64,000 nucleotides of DNA from Micromonospora radicis (GCF_003583405.1 NZ_QXEC01000020.1:1-64000), one strand, 5' to 3'; shown: positions 9,575-19,076, counted from the first letter of the stretch. The notes: generated by a model from the sequence alone, not told the origin. Numbers and translations: made by a program.

Positions 9575-10222
9575 TCAGCATCTCGAACAGCCCCAGCCGA
9601 GCATGCTGCCCGAAGACTTGACGATCCAGGCGTTCAGTCGGTTGAGCACCGGCTCGACCAGCCTCGGCCAGGCCACCCGCGCGCCCAGCAACAACACCGC
9701 TGGCACCACCATGACCAGGCAGTACGCGCCCAGCAGAGCCACCACCGTCGGTACGCCGAGACCCGAGGTGCTCAACAGGCCGAGCGCACCGAGGTACGGC
9801 AGCATCGTCGCCACCTCGGCGAGCGCGGCGAACAGTGCCAGCCCGACCAGCCAACGCGACGACGAGTCACCACCGGTCACCCGATCCCGCCAACGCAGCA
9901 CCCGGCCGGTGCCGGCACCGCGCTTCCCGTCGTAGCGGAAGCTCAGCACCAGCAAGCCGACCCCCAGCACCAGTTGCCCCCAGAGCACCGGTCGGTTGTC
10001 GAGCGCTCCGCCCAACACCTCGGCCAGGCCACTGCCGCCGAAGTAGAGCAACAGCCCGACCAGGAAGTAGAACCCGGCGATGGTGCCCAGGTATGCCAAC
10101 ATCCGCCGGACGCCGATCGGGCCGGGTGCGAGCAGCAGCCAGACCGGGATGAACAGGGTGCCGATGCTGGTGCTGTCGATCAGCGCCAGGCCGGCGAGGG
10201 ACAGCAGCAGTGCGAGGCTCAT
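9575..10222 (-). CDS. GAP-family (Sap-like) polytopic membrane protein
   Basis: 215-aa integral membrane protein with about six hydrophobic segments, starting SLALLLSLAGLALIDSTSIGTLFIPVWLLL. The D-x-x-S-x-G pattern in the first helix and the overall layout match the GAP/Sap family, whose mycobacterial members help export glycolipids and peptidolipids to the cell surface. The ATG at 10222 is preferred over upstream codons because AGGA lies 6 nt before it. The substrate is unknown. Confidence 0.75.
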   Translation of the reverse strand: MSLALLLSLAGLALIDSTSIGTLFIPVWLLLAPGPIGVRRMLAYLGTIAGFYFLVGLLLYFGGSGLAEVLGGALDNRPVLWGQLVLGVGLLVLSFRYDGKRGAGTGRVLRWRDRVTGGDSSSRWLVGLALFAALAEVATMLPYLGALGLLSTSGLGVPTVVALLGAYCLVMVVPAVLLLGARVAWPRLVEPVLNRLNAWIVKSSGSMLGWGCSRC

Positions 10223-10304
10223 GCCGTTCCTGGTGACAGTCCGAACACCCGACGAGTATCCGACATCGTCCGGACCGGCGGCGACCCCGGCGATCATCGG
10301 CTGC

Positions 10305-11342
10305 TCATCGCGGGCGGCGCCGGGACCGCCGTCGCGCCCGACGCAGCCGCCTCGGTGACCCCGCCGCCGGCCAGCCGTCGAGCCGGGAGGGTGGCACCCC
10401 GCGCCGCAGCAGGTCGTCCATCAGCAGAGCCAGCGAGTAGTCGGGGTGCTCGGCCAGCACCCGCTCCAACGCGACCGCGGCCAGTGCGCCCTGCCCGTCC
10501 CGCCACGCGGCGAAGGCCAGCAGTGCGCCGGGCGCGGCGGTCAGCTCCGGCGCGGCCCGACGCAACAGCTCGGCCCAGAACGCCACGTCCTCGTCCCGGC
10601 CGTCGGTGCGCTCCCAGGCGTGGTCGCGTACCGGCAGGTGGGTCAGCAGCAGGCAGAGCCAGGCCACCTCGTCGTCGGGGAGCTGCTCGCCGCTGTCGTG
10701 CCGCCGCCGGGCGGCGCGCAGCGCCGCCACCCCGGCCGTCCGCAACGCCCGCCCGCCAAGCAGATCGGTGGCGGGGGCCGCCGCGAGCAGGTCGGTCAGC
10801 CGCCGCTCGGCCCGCTCGACGGCAGACCGCATCGTCGTACCACCGGCCGACGCCACCCGCGCGGCGAGCGCCGCCCGGTCGGGCAGTGCCACCTGGCCGG
10901 CGAAGACTGCCGCCGCCGGCACCGCGCTGGCCCGCGGGTCGTACGGCTTGCCCTCGGGCGGGCAGCACTCCGGCTCGGTGCAGACGTACGACCACCAGCG
11001 GCCGTCGGTGACCCGCAGCGCGTCCAGCACGGTCAGTCCGGCGTCGGCAAGGGCACCCCGGAGCACGTCGAGCGCCGGGGTGACCCGGGCGGCCGGGCCG
11101 TACCCGATCACGGTCGCCGCGTCGGCGCCCTGCCGGGCGGTCACCTCGGCGATGTGCGCGGCGGCCTCCTCGTGCTCGGCGCCGTCGGGCAGGTCGCCGC
11201 GGGCGGCGAAGACTATCCGGGTGCCGGAGAGCGCCACCACCACGACGCTGTCCGTCGGATGGAAGCCGAGCAGGTACGGCACGGCGGCGATGAGGTCGGC
11301 GGGCGAACGGACGGTCAGTCGGGGCAGCTCGGTCGAGTTCAT
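10305..11342 (-). CDS. DUF4192 domain-containing protein
   Basis: A 345-aa cytoplasmic protein of the actinobacterial DUF4192 family. It shows the characteristic opening LTVRSPADLIAAVPYLLGFHP followed by TDSVVVVAL, then the WWSYVCTEPECCPPEGKPYD cysteine-rich segment (about residues 112-131) typical of the family. Function unknown. The last 17 residues are almost all arginine, proline and alanine, an odd basic tail in a protein that is otherwise acidic to neutral. Start ATG at 11342; no strong ribosome binding site. It follows the divergent fructosamine kinase gene across a 186-bp gap. Confidence 0.8.
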   Translation of the reverse strand: MNSTELPRLTVRSPADLIAAVPYLLGFHPTDSVVVVALSGTRIVFAARGDLPDGAEHEEAAAHIAEVTARQGADAATVIGYGPAARVTPALDVLRGALADAGLTVLDALRVTDGRWWSYVCTEPECCPPEGKPYDPRASAVPAAAVFAGQVALPDRAALAARVASAGGTTMRSAVERAERRLTDLLAAAPATDLLGGRALRTAGVAALRAARRRHDSGEQLPDDEVAWLCLLLTHLPVRDHAWERTDGRDEDVAFWAELLRRAAPELTAAPGALLAFAAWRDGQGALAAVALERVLAEHPDYSLALLMDDLLRRGVPPSRLDGWPAAGSPRRLRRARRRSRRRPR

Positions 11343-11515
11343 GCGGTCAGCCTGCGAGCCGACCGGGGAGCGCCGCTGCCCCTGTGGACGACACGCCGAC
11401 CATCCACAACTACGCAGCGTATTCATCCAGCTCAGGGTGGATCGCCACCGGTCCGTCGGAGCGCCTTCCGCTCGCGGTTACGCCCGCAACGGGCCCGTAC
11501 GTTCACCGCAGGCGA

Positions 11516-11521
11516 TACCTT
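11516..11521 (+). promoter_or_regulatory. -10 element of a leaderless promoter (TACCTT)
   Basis: TACCTT, then 7 nt, then the ATG of the fructosamine kinase gene at 11529; no ribosome binding site. Confidence 0.6.
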
Positions 11522-11528
11522 GCGGGGC

Positions 11529-12443
11529 ATGGATCTGGCGTACCTGCGGGCGCATCCGGAGCAGCTGCCGACCTTCCTGACCCACCAGCGGATCCGGGAG
11601 ACGCCGGTGGGCGGTGGGGACAGCTGCGCGGCGTCGCGGCTGACCCTGGACGACGGTCACTCGGTCTTCGCGAAGACCTGGCCGGAGCAGGCCCGGCAGC
11701 CGGTGCCCGAGGGCTTCTTCACGGCCGAGGCGGCCGGGCTGCGCTGGCTGCGGGAGGCCGGTGGGGTCGCCGTACCGGAGGTGGTGGTGGCCCTGCCCGA
11801 CCTGCTCGCCCTGGCGTGGATCGAGCCGGGTGAACCGAGCCCGGGGGCGGCCGAGCGGTTCGGCCGGGAGTTGGCCCGGACGCACCGGGCCGGCGCACCG
11901 GCCTTCGGCGCGTCGTGGCCCGGTTTCATCGGGGTCCTACCGGCGGACAACATCCCGCACGAGGGGCCGTGGTCGGACTGGTTCGTCCGGGCGCGGCTGC
12001 TGCCGTACCTACGCCGCTCGGTCGACAACGGCGCCCTGGACGAGACGGCCGTCACGCTGGTCGAGCGGGTCGTCGCCCGGATCGGCGAACTGGGTGGTGA
12101 CGAACCGCCGGCCCGCGTCCACGGCGACCTCTGGCCGGGAAACCTGATCTGGGGCGCCGACGACCGGGTCTGGCTGGTCGACCCGGCCGCGCACGGTGGA
12201 CACCGAGAAACCGACCTCGCCCAGCTCGCCCTCTTCGGCGGCCCGCCGTACGCCGACCGGATCCTGGCCGGGTACGACGAGACCTGGCCGTTGGCCGACG
12301 GCTGGCGGCAACGGATACCCCTGCACCAGCTGCACCTGCTGCTGGTGCACACCGCGTCGTTCGGCGGCGCGTACCGCGATCCGGTCATCGGTTGTGCGCG
12401 GGCCGTACTGAACGCGGGCGGGCGCGCTACCGTCGACGGATGA
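11529..12443 (+). CDS. Fructosamine kinase family protein
   Basis: A 304-aa kinase of the fructosamine/ketosamine-3-kinase family, which phosphorylates sugar adducts on amines and so reverses glycation. Visible: a VFAKTW ATP-anchoring lysine (about residue 45), the catalytic-loop motif RVHGDLWPGNLIW (about 198-210) and the metal-binding LVDPAAHGGHRETDLA (about 217-232). The HGDLWxGN form is specific to this family as opposed to aminoglycoside phosphotransferases. Leaderless start. Its TGA overlaps the moaA ATG (ATGA), and a -10 element for moaA lies inside its 3' end, so moaA can be both co-transcribed and separately expressed. Confidence 0.88.
   Translation: MDLAYLRAHPEQLPTFLTHQRIRETPVGGGDSCAASRLTLDDGHSVFAKTWPEQARQPVPEGFFTAEAAGLRWLREAGGVAVPEVVVALPDLLALAWIEPGEPSPGAAERFGRELARTHRAGAPAFGASWPGFIGVLPADNIPHEGPWSDWFVRARLLPYLRRSVDNGALDETAVTLVERVVARIGELGGDEPPARVHGDLWPGNLIWGADDRVWLVDPAAHGGHRETDLAQLALFGGPPYADRILAGYDETWPLADGWRQRIPLHQLHLLLVHTASFGGAYRDPVIGCARAVLNAGGRATVDG
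12428..12433 (+). promoter_or_regulatory. -10 element for moaA (TACCGT), inside the upstream gene
   Basis: TACCGT followed by 6 nt and the moaA ATG at 12440. It lies within the last codons of the fructosamine kinase gene. Confidence 0.55.
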
Positions 12444-13453
12444 GCGTCGCCCCGCCGTCCGACAACCTCCTCATCGACCGATACGGCCGCGTCGCCCGTG
12501 ACCTGCGGGTATCCCTGACCGACAAATGCAACCTGCGCTGCACGTACTGCATGCCCGCCGACGGGCTGCCCTGGCTGGCGGGTCCGCAACTGCTCACCGA
12601 CGACGAGGTGGTCCGGTTGATCCGGGTCGCGGTGTGTCAGCTCGGGGTCACCGAGGTGCGGTTCACCGGCGGTGAACCGCTGATCCGGCCCGGTCTGGTC
12701 GGCATCGTGGCGGCCTGCGCCGCCCTCGACCCGCGTCCCCGGCTCTCGCTGACCACCAACGGCATCGGCCTGGCCCGGACGGCGACGACGCTGCGCGCTG
12801 CCGGCCTCGACCGGGTGAACATCTCGCTGGACACTCTGGACCGGGACCGCTTCGCCCGGCTCACGCGCCGGGACCGGCTGCCCGACGTGCTGGCCGGGCT
12901 GGCCGCCGCGGCCACCGCCGGACTCACCCCGGTAAAGATCAACAGCGTGTTGATGCGCGGCGTCAACGACGACGAGGCGCCGGCGCTGCTCCGCTTCGCC
13001 CTCGACCACGGTTACGAACTGCGGTTCATCGAACAGATGCCGCTGGACGCCCAGCACGGCTGGGACCGGTCCGCCATGGTCACCGCCGACGAGATCCTGA
13101 CCACCCTGCGTACGGCGTACGACCTGAGCCCGGACCCGGCCGCCCGCGGCGCGGCACCGGCCGAGACCTGGCTGGTCGACGGCGGACCGGCCCGGGTCGG
13201 TGTGATCGGCACCGTCACCCGCCCGTTCTGCGGCGACTGCGATCGGACCCGGCTCACCGCCGACGGCCAGATCCGCAACTGCCTGTTCGCCACCGACGAG
13301 TCCGACCTGCGCGGCGCCCTGCGGGCCGGCGTCGACGACGACGAGTTGGCACGACGCTGGCAGGCCGCGACCCGGGGCAAACGGGCCGGGCACGGCATCG
13401 ACGACCCGACCTTCCTGCAACCGTCCCGGCCGATGTCGGCCATCGGAGGCTGA
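12440..13453 (+). CDS. moaA: GTP 3',8-cyclase MoaA (radical SAM)
   Basis: First step of molybdopterin synthesis: converts GTP to 3',8-cyclo-GTP (EC 4.1.99.22). 337 aa. The N-terminal radical-SAM cluster motif CNLRCTYC is preceded by DRYGRVARDLRVSLTD; the SAM-binding FTGGEPLIRPGL follows. The C-terminal second [4Fe-4S] site is seen as FCGDCDRTRLTADGQIRNCL. The protein ends in Gly-Gly, as active MoaA proteins do. Forms a unit with moaD, 2 bp downstream. Confidence 0.96.
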   Translation: MSVAPPSDNLLIDRYGRVARDLRVSLTDKCNLRCTYCMPADGLPWLAGPQLLTDDEVVRLIRVAVCQLGVTEVRFTGGEPLIRPGLVGIVAACAALDPRPRLSLTTNGIGLARTATTLRAAGLDRVNISLDTLDRDRFARLTRRDRLPDVLAGLAAAATAGLTPVKINSVLMRGVNDDEAPALLRFALDHGYELRFIEQMPLDAQHGWDRSAMVTADEILTTLRTAYDLSPDPAARGAAPAETWLVDGGPARVGVIGTVTRPFCGDCDRTRLTADGQIRNCLFATDESDLRGALRAGVDDDELARRWQAATRGKRAGHGIDDPTFLQPSRPMSAIGG

Positions 13454-13455
13454 CC

Positions 13456-13704
13456 ATGCCAACCGTCACCGTCCGCTACTTCGCCGGTGCACGAGCCGCC
13501 GCCGGTCACGCCGAGGAGGTGATCTCCGCCGGCCGGTCGCTGGACGAACTGCTGGCCGAGTTGGCCGAGCGGCACGACGGACGGCTGGTGTCGGTGCTGC
13601 GGGTGGCGAGTTTTCTGGTGGACGGTGTGACCTGTCATGATCGTCAGAAGCCGCTGCCGGCCGGGGCGACGATAGACGTCCTGCCCCCCTTCGCCGGCGG
13701 CTGA
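13456..13704 (+). CDS. moaD: Molybdopterin synthase sulfur-carrier subunit MoaD
   Basis: 82-aa ubiquitin-like sulfur carrier. It opens TVTVRYFAGARAAAG and ends PPFAGG; the terminal Gly-Gly is the site of adenylation and thiocarboxylation. Works with MoaE (encoded at 23580-23999) to insert the dithiolene sulfurs into cPMP. Only 2 bp separate it from moaA. Confidence 0.93.
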   Translation: MPTVTVRYFAGARAAAGHAEEVISAGRSLDELLAELAERHDGRLVSVLRVASFLVDGVTCHDRQKPLPAGATIDVLPPFAGG

Positions 13705-13717
13705 GGGAGATCGACAC

Positions 13718-15004
13718 GTGTTCGCGGTACTCGGCTTCGTGGCCACCCTTGCCCTGATCACCGGCCTGATCCACCTGTACCTGTGGAAGCGGCTGGTCAA
13801 GGACACCACGACGGCGGGACGTTGGCGGCGGATCGGCACCGTCACCGCGGTGACGCTGGCGGTGCTCGTACCGGCGACCATGGTCGGCACCCGGGCCGGG
13901 ATGTACTGGTTGGCCTGGCCGGGCTACCTCTGGCTCGCGGTGATGTTCTACCTGCTGGTCGTGCTGGTGGTGCTGGAAGTGCCGATGCTGGTGGCCCGGC
14001 TGGTGCTGCGTCGCCGGACGGCCGTGGCCGCACCGGAGCCGGTCCTGGTCGGCCCGGCGAGCACGGCCGCCCCGTCGAGCGAGGAGGCGTCGTCGACCGG
14101 CCCGGCACCGGCAGCCGACGAGCCGGCCGAGCCACCGGCGGTCGGCGCGGTCGGGCCGGACCACGACCCGAGTCGCCGACTGCTGCTGGCCCGGGGGGCC
14201 GCGATCTTCGCCGGGCTCACCGCCACCGGGCTGGTGGGATACGGCGTCCGCACCGCGATGGGCCCACCGCAGCTGGACCGGGTGCAGATCCCGCTGGCCA
14301 AGCTGCCGCGCAGCATGGACGGCCTGCGGATCGCCACCGTCTCCGACATCCACATCGGGCCGCTGCGTGGTCGGGTGCACACCGAGCGGATCGTCGCCGC
14401 GATCAACCGCCTGAACGCCGACGTCGTCGCGGTCGTCGGCGACCTGGTCGACGGTTCGGTGGCCGAGCTGGGTGAGGCCGCGGCACCGCTGCGCGACCTG
14501 CGCGCCCGGCACGGCAGCTACTTCGTCACCGGCAACCACGAGTACTACTCCGGGGTCGAGGAGTGGGTGGCCGAGGTCGACCGGCTCGGGTTGCGGGTGT
14601 TGCAGAACCAGCGGTTGGAGATCGCCGCCCGCGGCGGCGTACTCGACCTGGCCGGGGTCAACGACGTGAGCGCGGCGGGTACCGGCGTATCCGCGCCGGC
14701 CGACTACGCCGCCGCGCTCGCCGACCGCGACCCGTCCCGGCCGGTGGTGCTGCTGGCCCACCAGCCGGTGGCCGCGTTCGAGGCGGCGAAGTACGGCGTC
14801 GACCTGCAACTGTCGGGCCACACCCACGGCGGCCAGATCGTGCCCTTCAACCTGGCGGTCAAGCTCGAACAGCCGGTGGTCTCCGGCCTGGGCGAGGTGG
14901 ACGGCACGAAGGTGTACGTCACCAACGGCGCCGGCTTCTGGGGCCCGCCGGTCCGGGTCGGCGCGGAGCCGCAGATCACCCTCGTCGAGCTTCGTTCGGC
15001 ATAG
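13718..15004 (+). CDS. Membrane-anchored metallophosphoesterase
   Basis: 428 aa. Three membrane helices in the first 95 residues, an Ala/Pro-rich linker (about 105-150), then a further hydrophobic segment with RR upstream (RRLLLARGAAIFAGLTATGL). The calcineurin-like phosphoesterase domain starts near residue 205 and shows all metal motifs: SDIHIGP, GDLVDGS, GNHEYY, and LSGHTHGGQ. This layout matches YkuE/YaeI-type enzymes, some of which act on lipid or UDP-linked envelope precursors; the substrate here is unknown. GTG start with GGGAG upstream, 13 bp after moaD. Confidence 0.88.
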   Translation: MFAVLGFVATLALITGLIHLYLWKRLVKDTTTAGRWRRIGTVTAVTLAVLVPATMVGTRAGMYWLAWPGYLWLAVMFYLLVVLVVLEVPMLVARLVLRRRTAVAAPEPVLVGPASTAAPSSEEASSTGPAPAADEPAEPPAVGAVGPDHDPSRRLLLARGAAIFAGLTATGLVGYGVRTAMGPPQLDRVQIPLAKLPRSMDGLRIATVSDIHIGPLRGRVHTERIVAAINRLNADVVAVVGDLVDGSVAELGEAAAPLRDLRARHGSYFVTGNHEYYSGVEEWVAEVDRLGLRVLQNQRLEIAARGGVLDLAGVNDVSAAGTGVSAPADYAAALADRDPSRPVVLLAHQPVAAFEAAKYGVDLQLSGHTHGGQIVPFNLAVKLEQPVVSGLGEVDGTKVYVTNGAGFWGPPVRVGAEPQITLVELRSA

Positions 15005-15066
15005 CGCAGCTCACCTTCCGAGCGTGGCGCCGCGCGGCAGCACAGCCGGTCGTGGCAGGATGCGGC

Positions 15067-18000
15067 GTGCCCCCGTTCAGCGCCGTACCCCCCGGTGGCC
15101 CCCCGCCATTCGTCGCGGACCTGCACATCCACTCGAAGTACTCGCGGGCCTGCAGCCGTGACCTGACCCTGCCGAACCTCGGCTGGTGGGCGCGGCGCAA
15201 GGGCATCGCCGTGCTCGGCACCGGCGACTTCACCCATCCCGCCTGGTACGACCACCTGCGCGAGACACTGCACCCGGCCGAGCCCGGCCTGTACCGGCTG
15301 GCCCCGGAGGCGGAACGGGACATCGCCCGCCGACTGCCGCCCCGGCTGGCCAGCACGGCGGAGAGCGATCCGGTCCGGTTCATGCTCAGCGTGGAGATCT
15401 CCACGATCTACAAGCGCGACGACCGGACCCGCAAGGTGCACCACCTCGTCTACCTGCCGGATCTGGCGGCGGTGGGCCGGTTCAACGCTGCGCTGGGTCG
15501 GATCGGCAACCTCGGCTCGGACGGCCGGCCGATCCTCGGCCTGGACTCCCGCGACCTGCTGGAGATCACCCTGGAGGCGAGCCCGGACGGATATCTCGTC
15601 CCGGCGCACATCTGGACACCCTGGTTCTCCGCGCTGGGCTCGAAGTCCGGTTTCGACGCGATCGCCGACTGCTACGCCGACCTGGCCGACCACATCTTCG
15701 CCCTGGAGACCGGGCTCTCCTCCGACCCGGAGATGAACTGGCGGGTCGGCAGCCTGGACGGCTACCGCCTGGTCTCGAACTCCGACGCGCACTCACCGCC
15801 CGCGCTGGCCCGCGAGGCGACGGTCTTCACCTCGGAACGGGACTACTTCGCCATCCGGGCGGCGCTGCGTACCGGCGACGGGCTGGCGGGCACCATCGAG
15901 TTCTTCCCCGAGGAGGGCAAGTACCACGCGGACGGTCACCGGCTCTGCGGGGTGAACTGGACGCCCGAGCGCACCCGGGCGGCCGGCGGCCGGTGCCCGG
16001 AGTGCGGCAAGCCGCTGACGGTGGGCGTCCTGAGCCGGGTGGCGGAGCTGGCCGACCGGCCCGAGGGGTACCGGCCCGGGGACGCTCCCGAGGTGACCCA
16101 CCTGATCCAACTCGCCGAGATCCTCGGCGAGATCAACAAGGTCGGGCCGCGGTCGAAGAGGGTCGAGGGAAAGCTCACCGAACTGGTCGCCGCCCTCGGC
16201 CCGGAGCTGGAGATCCTGACCCGCGCCCCGCTCGACGAGATCGGCCGGGTCGGCGGGGAGTTGCTCGCCGAGGGGATCGGCCGGCTGCGCCGCGGCGAGG
16301 TCCGCCGGGTGCCGGGCTACGACGGCGAGTACGGCGTGATCACCCTCTTCGATCCGGCGGAGCTGGGCGGCGCCGGAACCTCGGGCGGGCAGGAGACCCT
16401 GTTCGACGTACCGGTGCCGGCGCAGCGTCGACCGACGGAGCCGCCGGCCAAGGCGGAGGCCAAGACCAAGCGGCCGGCGGCGAAGGCCGAGCCGAAGCGC
16501 AAGCCGGCGCCGCCGACACCGCCGATCGCGCCGCCACCCTCACCACACGAGCCGTTCGAGCCGATGCTCGCCGGAATGGAGGAGGTCGGCACGGGCCTGC
16601 TGGACCGACTCGACGCGATGCAGCGGGTGGCCGCCTCGGCGCCGGGCGGCCCGCTGTTGATCGTGGCGGGACCGGGTACCGGCAAGACCCGTACGCTGAC
16701 CCATCGGATCGCGTACCTCTGCGCGGAGCTGAACGTCTTTCCCGAGCAGTGCCTGGCGATCACCTTCACCCGGCGGGCCGCCGAGGAACTGCGGCATCGT
16801 CTCGACGGTCTGCTCGGCCCGGTCGCCGAGGACGTCACGGTCGGTACCTTCCACTCGCTCGGGTTGGCCATCCTCCGCGAGAACGCCGAGGCCGCCGGCC
16901 TGCCCGCCGACTTCCGGATCGCCGACGACGCCGAGCGGGCGGCGGCCCGCGCGGAGGCCGGCGAGGACCAGGCCGGTTACGCCGCCCTGCTGCGCAAGCA
17001 GGGCATGGTCGACCTGGACGAGTTGCTCACCCTGCCGGTCGCGCTGCTGAACGAGGACCGCCGGCTGGTCGGGCGGTACCGCGACCGCTGGCGGTGGATC
17101 TTCGTCGACGAGTATCAGGACGTCGATGCGGTGCAGTACGAGCTGCTGCGGCTGCTCAGCCCCGCCGACGGCAACCTCTGCGCGATCGGCGACCCGGACC
17201 AGGCCATCTACTCGTTCCGGGGAGCCGATGTCGGCTACTTCCTGCGGTTCTCGCAGGACTTCACCGACGCCCGGCTGGTCCGGCTGAACCGCAACTACCG
17301 TTCCTCGGCGCCGATCCTGGCTGCCGCGGTGCAGGCCATCGCGCCGTCGTCGCTGGTCCGGGGACGCCGGCTGGATCCGGCCCGGCTCGACCCGGAGGCC
17401 CCGCTGGTCGGCCGGTACGCCGCCGCGTCCGTCGCCGACGAGGCCGACTTCGTGGTACGCACCGTCGACGATCTAGTCGGCGGCCTCTCCCACCGGTCGC
17501 TGGACTCCGGCCGGATCGACGGCCGGTCGACCACACTGTCCTTCTCGGACATCGCCGTGCTCTACCGGACCGACGCGCAGGCCGCCGCGTTCGTGGACGC
17601 CCTGTCCCGGGCCAACATCCCGGTGCAGAAGCGCTCGCACGACCGGCTGCGGGACCGTCCCGGTGTGCTGGCCATCGCCCGCGAGCTGCGACACGCCGGT
17701 GGTCCCGACGGTGCCCTGCCCGCCCGGGTACGCCTCGCCGGTCAGGTGCTCGCGCAACGGTTCGCCATCCCCACCCTCGACGGTTCCGTCGGCGTACGAC
17801 CGGAGGACGTCCGGACCGCGGTCGATCTGCTGACGCCGCTGGCCCGCCGGTGCGGCGACGACCTGGAACTGTTCCTGTCCCAACTCGCCACCGGTGCGGA
17901 GGTGGACGCGCTCGACCCGCGCGCCGAGGCGGTCACCCTGTTGACCCTGCACGCCGCGAAGGGGCTGGAGTTCCCGGTGGTCTTCCTGGTCGGCGCCGAG

Positions 18001-18264
18001 GACGGGCTGCTGCCGCTACGCTGGCCCGGCTCGGTGCCCGACGACGACGCGGTGGCCGAGGAGCGCCGGTTGTTCTTCGTCGGGTTGACCCGGGCGCAGG
18101 ACCGGCTCTTCGTCAGCCACACCGCCCGGCGGGTGCGGCACGGCTCGGAGCAGGACTGCCGGCCGTCGCCGTTCCTAGAGGTGATCGATCCCGGCCTGTT
18201 CGAACGCCTCGGTGACGACCACGCACCCCGCCGGCCGAAGGATCGCCAGCTACGACTGATCTGA
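15067..18264 (+). CDS. PHP phosphoesterase-UvrD/Rep helicase fusion
   Basis: A 1065-aa two-domain protein. Residues 15-330 are a PHP-type metal-dependent domain (DLHIHSKYSRACS, GTGDFTHPAWYD, NSDAHS) with a small Cys cluster CPECGK near residue 310. A Lys/Pro/Ala-rich hinge lies at about 455-500. From about 520 a complete superfamily-1A helicase follows: GPGTGKT, TFTRRAAEEL, DEYQDV, GDPDQAIYSFRGAD, RNYRSS, LTLHAAKGLEF and GLTRAQDRLF. All helicase motifs are intact, so 3'-5' ATP-driven unwinding is expected; the PHP domain may add a nuclease or phosphoesterase step in DNA repair. GTG at 15067; a CAGGAT sequence 5 nt upstream resembles the leaderless -10 elements. Confidence 0.88.
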   Translation: MPPFSAVPPGGPPPFVADLHIHSKYSRACSRDLTLPNLGWWARRKGIAVLGTGDFTHPAWYDHLRETLHPAEPGLYRLAPEAERDIARRLPPRLASTAESDPVRFMLSVEISTIYKRDDRTRKVHHLVYLPDLAAVGRFNAALGRIGNLGSDGRPILGLDSRDLLEITLEASPDGYLVPAHIWTPWFSALGSKSGFDAIADCYADLADHIFALETGLSSDPEMNWRVGSLDGYRLVSNSDAHSPPALAREATVFTSERDYFAIRAALRTGDGLAGTIEFFPEEGKYHADGHRLCGVNWTPERTRAAGGRCPECGKPLTVGVLSRVAELADRPEGYRPGDAPEVTHLIQLAEILGEINKVGPRSKRVEGKLTELVAALGPELEILTRAPLDEIGRVGGELLAEGIGRLRRGEVRRVPGYDGEYGVITLFDPAELGGAGTSGGQETLFDVPVPAQRRPTEPPAKAEAKTKRPAAKAEPKRKPAPPTPPIAPPPSPHEPFEPMLAGMEEVGTGLLDRLDAMQRVAASAPGGPLLIVAGPGTGKTRTLTHRIAYLCAELNVFPEQCLAITFTRRAAEELRHRLDGLLGPVAEDVTVGTFHSLGLAILRENAEAAGLPADFRIADDAERAAARAEAGEDQAGYAALLRKQGMVDLDELLTLPVALLNEDRRLVGRYRDRWRWIFVDEYQDVDAVQYELLRLLSPADGNLCAIGDPDQAIYSFRGADVGYFLRFSQDFTDARLVRLNRNYRSSAPILAAAVQAIAPSSLVRGRRLDPARLDPEAPLVGRYAAASVADEADFVVRTVDDLVGGLSHRSLDSGRIDGRSTTLSFSDIAVLYRTDAQAAAFVDALSRANIPVQKRSHDRLRDRPGVLAIARELRHAGGPDGALPARVRLAGQVLAQRFAIPTLDGSVGVRPEDVRTAVDLLTPLARRCGDDLELFLSQLATGAEVDALDPRAEAVTLLTLHAAKGLEFPVVFLVGAEDGLLPLRWPGSVPDDDAVAEERRLFFVGLTRAQDRLFVSHTARRVRHGSEQDCRPSPFLEVIDPGLFERLGDDHAPRRPKDRQLRLI

Positions 18265-18398
18265 CCGGCCGACCGGGTGTCCGACCGGCCTGCCGTCGGG
18301 GCCCGGGTCGGGGCGGCGCACACGCTACGGTGACGTGGGTGACGGGTCGCCTCGACGACGGCCGGCCGGTCGCACCCACTGGTTCAGGAGGGGTGTGG

Positions 18399-19076
18399 AT
18401 GGCGAACTACGGACCACCGGGCGGCGGCCCGCAGCCGTGGCGTGAGCCGCGCCCGGGTGAGGTACCCGGCCGAGGTCAGGTCTACGGCTCCGGTCAGCCG
18501 GCGGCCGAGGCTGGATACGGCCGCTATCCGCAGGACGTCCGGTCCTATTCCGCCTACCAGGACGACGACACCGCGGTCGCCGCGTACGCCGGCCAGCCGG
18601 AACCCCCGACGAGGCGCAAGCGCGGTCGAGGCCCGATGATCGCCGTGCTGGGGGCGGTGCTGGTGTTGGCCGTCGGCGGCACGACGGCGTTCTACCTGCT
18701 TGGGCAGGACGACCAGACCCCGACGCCGGTGGCCGCGCCCACCGATGATCCGGCGGTGCCGGCCGGTGACCCGGAGGAGCCGGACGAGGAGCCGGCACCC
18801 GGCGCCCCGGCCGCCAACTCGTCCACCGACCCCCGCTTCGTGCAGCAGGGACAGTGCGTACGCAACGACGCGCCGACCGGCGGCAAGGCCAAGTTGGTGA
18901 TCAGCGAGTGTGGACCGAAGGCGTACGAGGTGTTGCGGCGCTTCGACGGCAAGACCAGCGGCGAGCGGGACGCGGAGTCGAAGTGCGCCCGGGTCGACGG
19001 CTATACGAACTGGTACTTCTACGACAGTGAGCTGGACTCGCTGGACTTCGTGCTCTGCCTGAAGCAGCGCGACTGA
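18399..19076 (+). CDS. Membrane protein with LppU/SCO3897-like C-terminal domain
   Basis: 225 aa from the ATG at 18399, which has AGGAGGGG 5 nt upstream. A disordered Gly/Pro/Gln/Tyr-rich cytoplasmic N-terminus (1-70) precedes a KRGRGP basic patch and one membrane helix (about 78-100). An acidic, Pro-rich extracellular linker follows, then a small domain with four cysteines (GQCVRND, ISECG, SKCARVDGYTNWYF, DFVLCLKQ) resembling the LppU family. The cysteines probably form two disulfides outside the cell. Function unknown. An in-frame GTG at 18339, 7 nt after TACGGT, is a second possible, leaderless start. Confidence 0.75.
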   Translation: MANYGPPGGGPQPWREPRPGEVPGRGQVYGSGQPAAEAGYGRYPQDVRSYSAYQDDDTAVAAYAGQPEPPTRRKRGRGPMIAVLGAVLVLAVGGTTAFYLLGQDDQTPTPVAAPTDDPAVPAGDPEEPDEEPAPGAPAANSSTDPRFVQQGQCVRNDAPTGGKAKLVISECGPKAYEVLRRFDGKTSGERDAESKCARVDGYTNWYFYDSELDSLDFVLCLKQRD

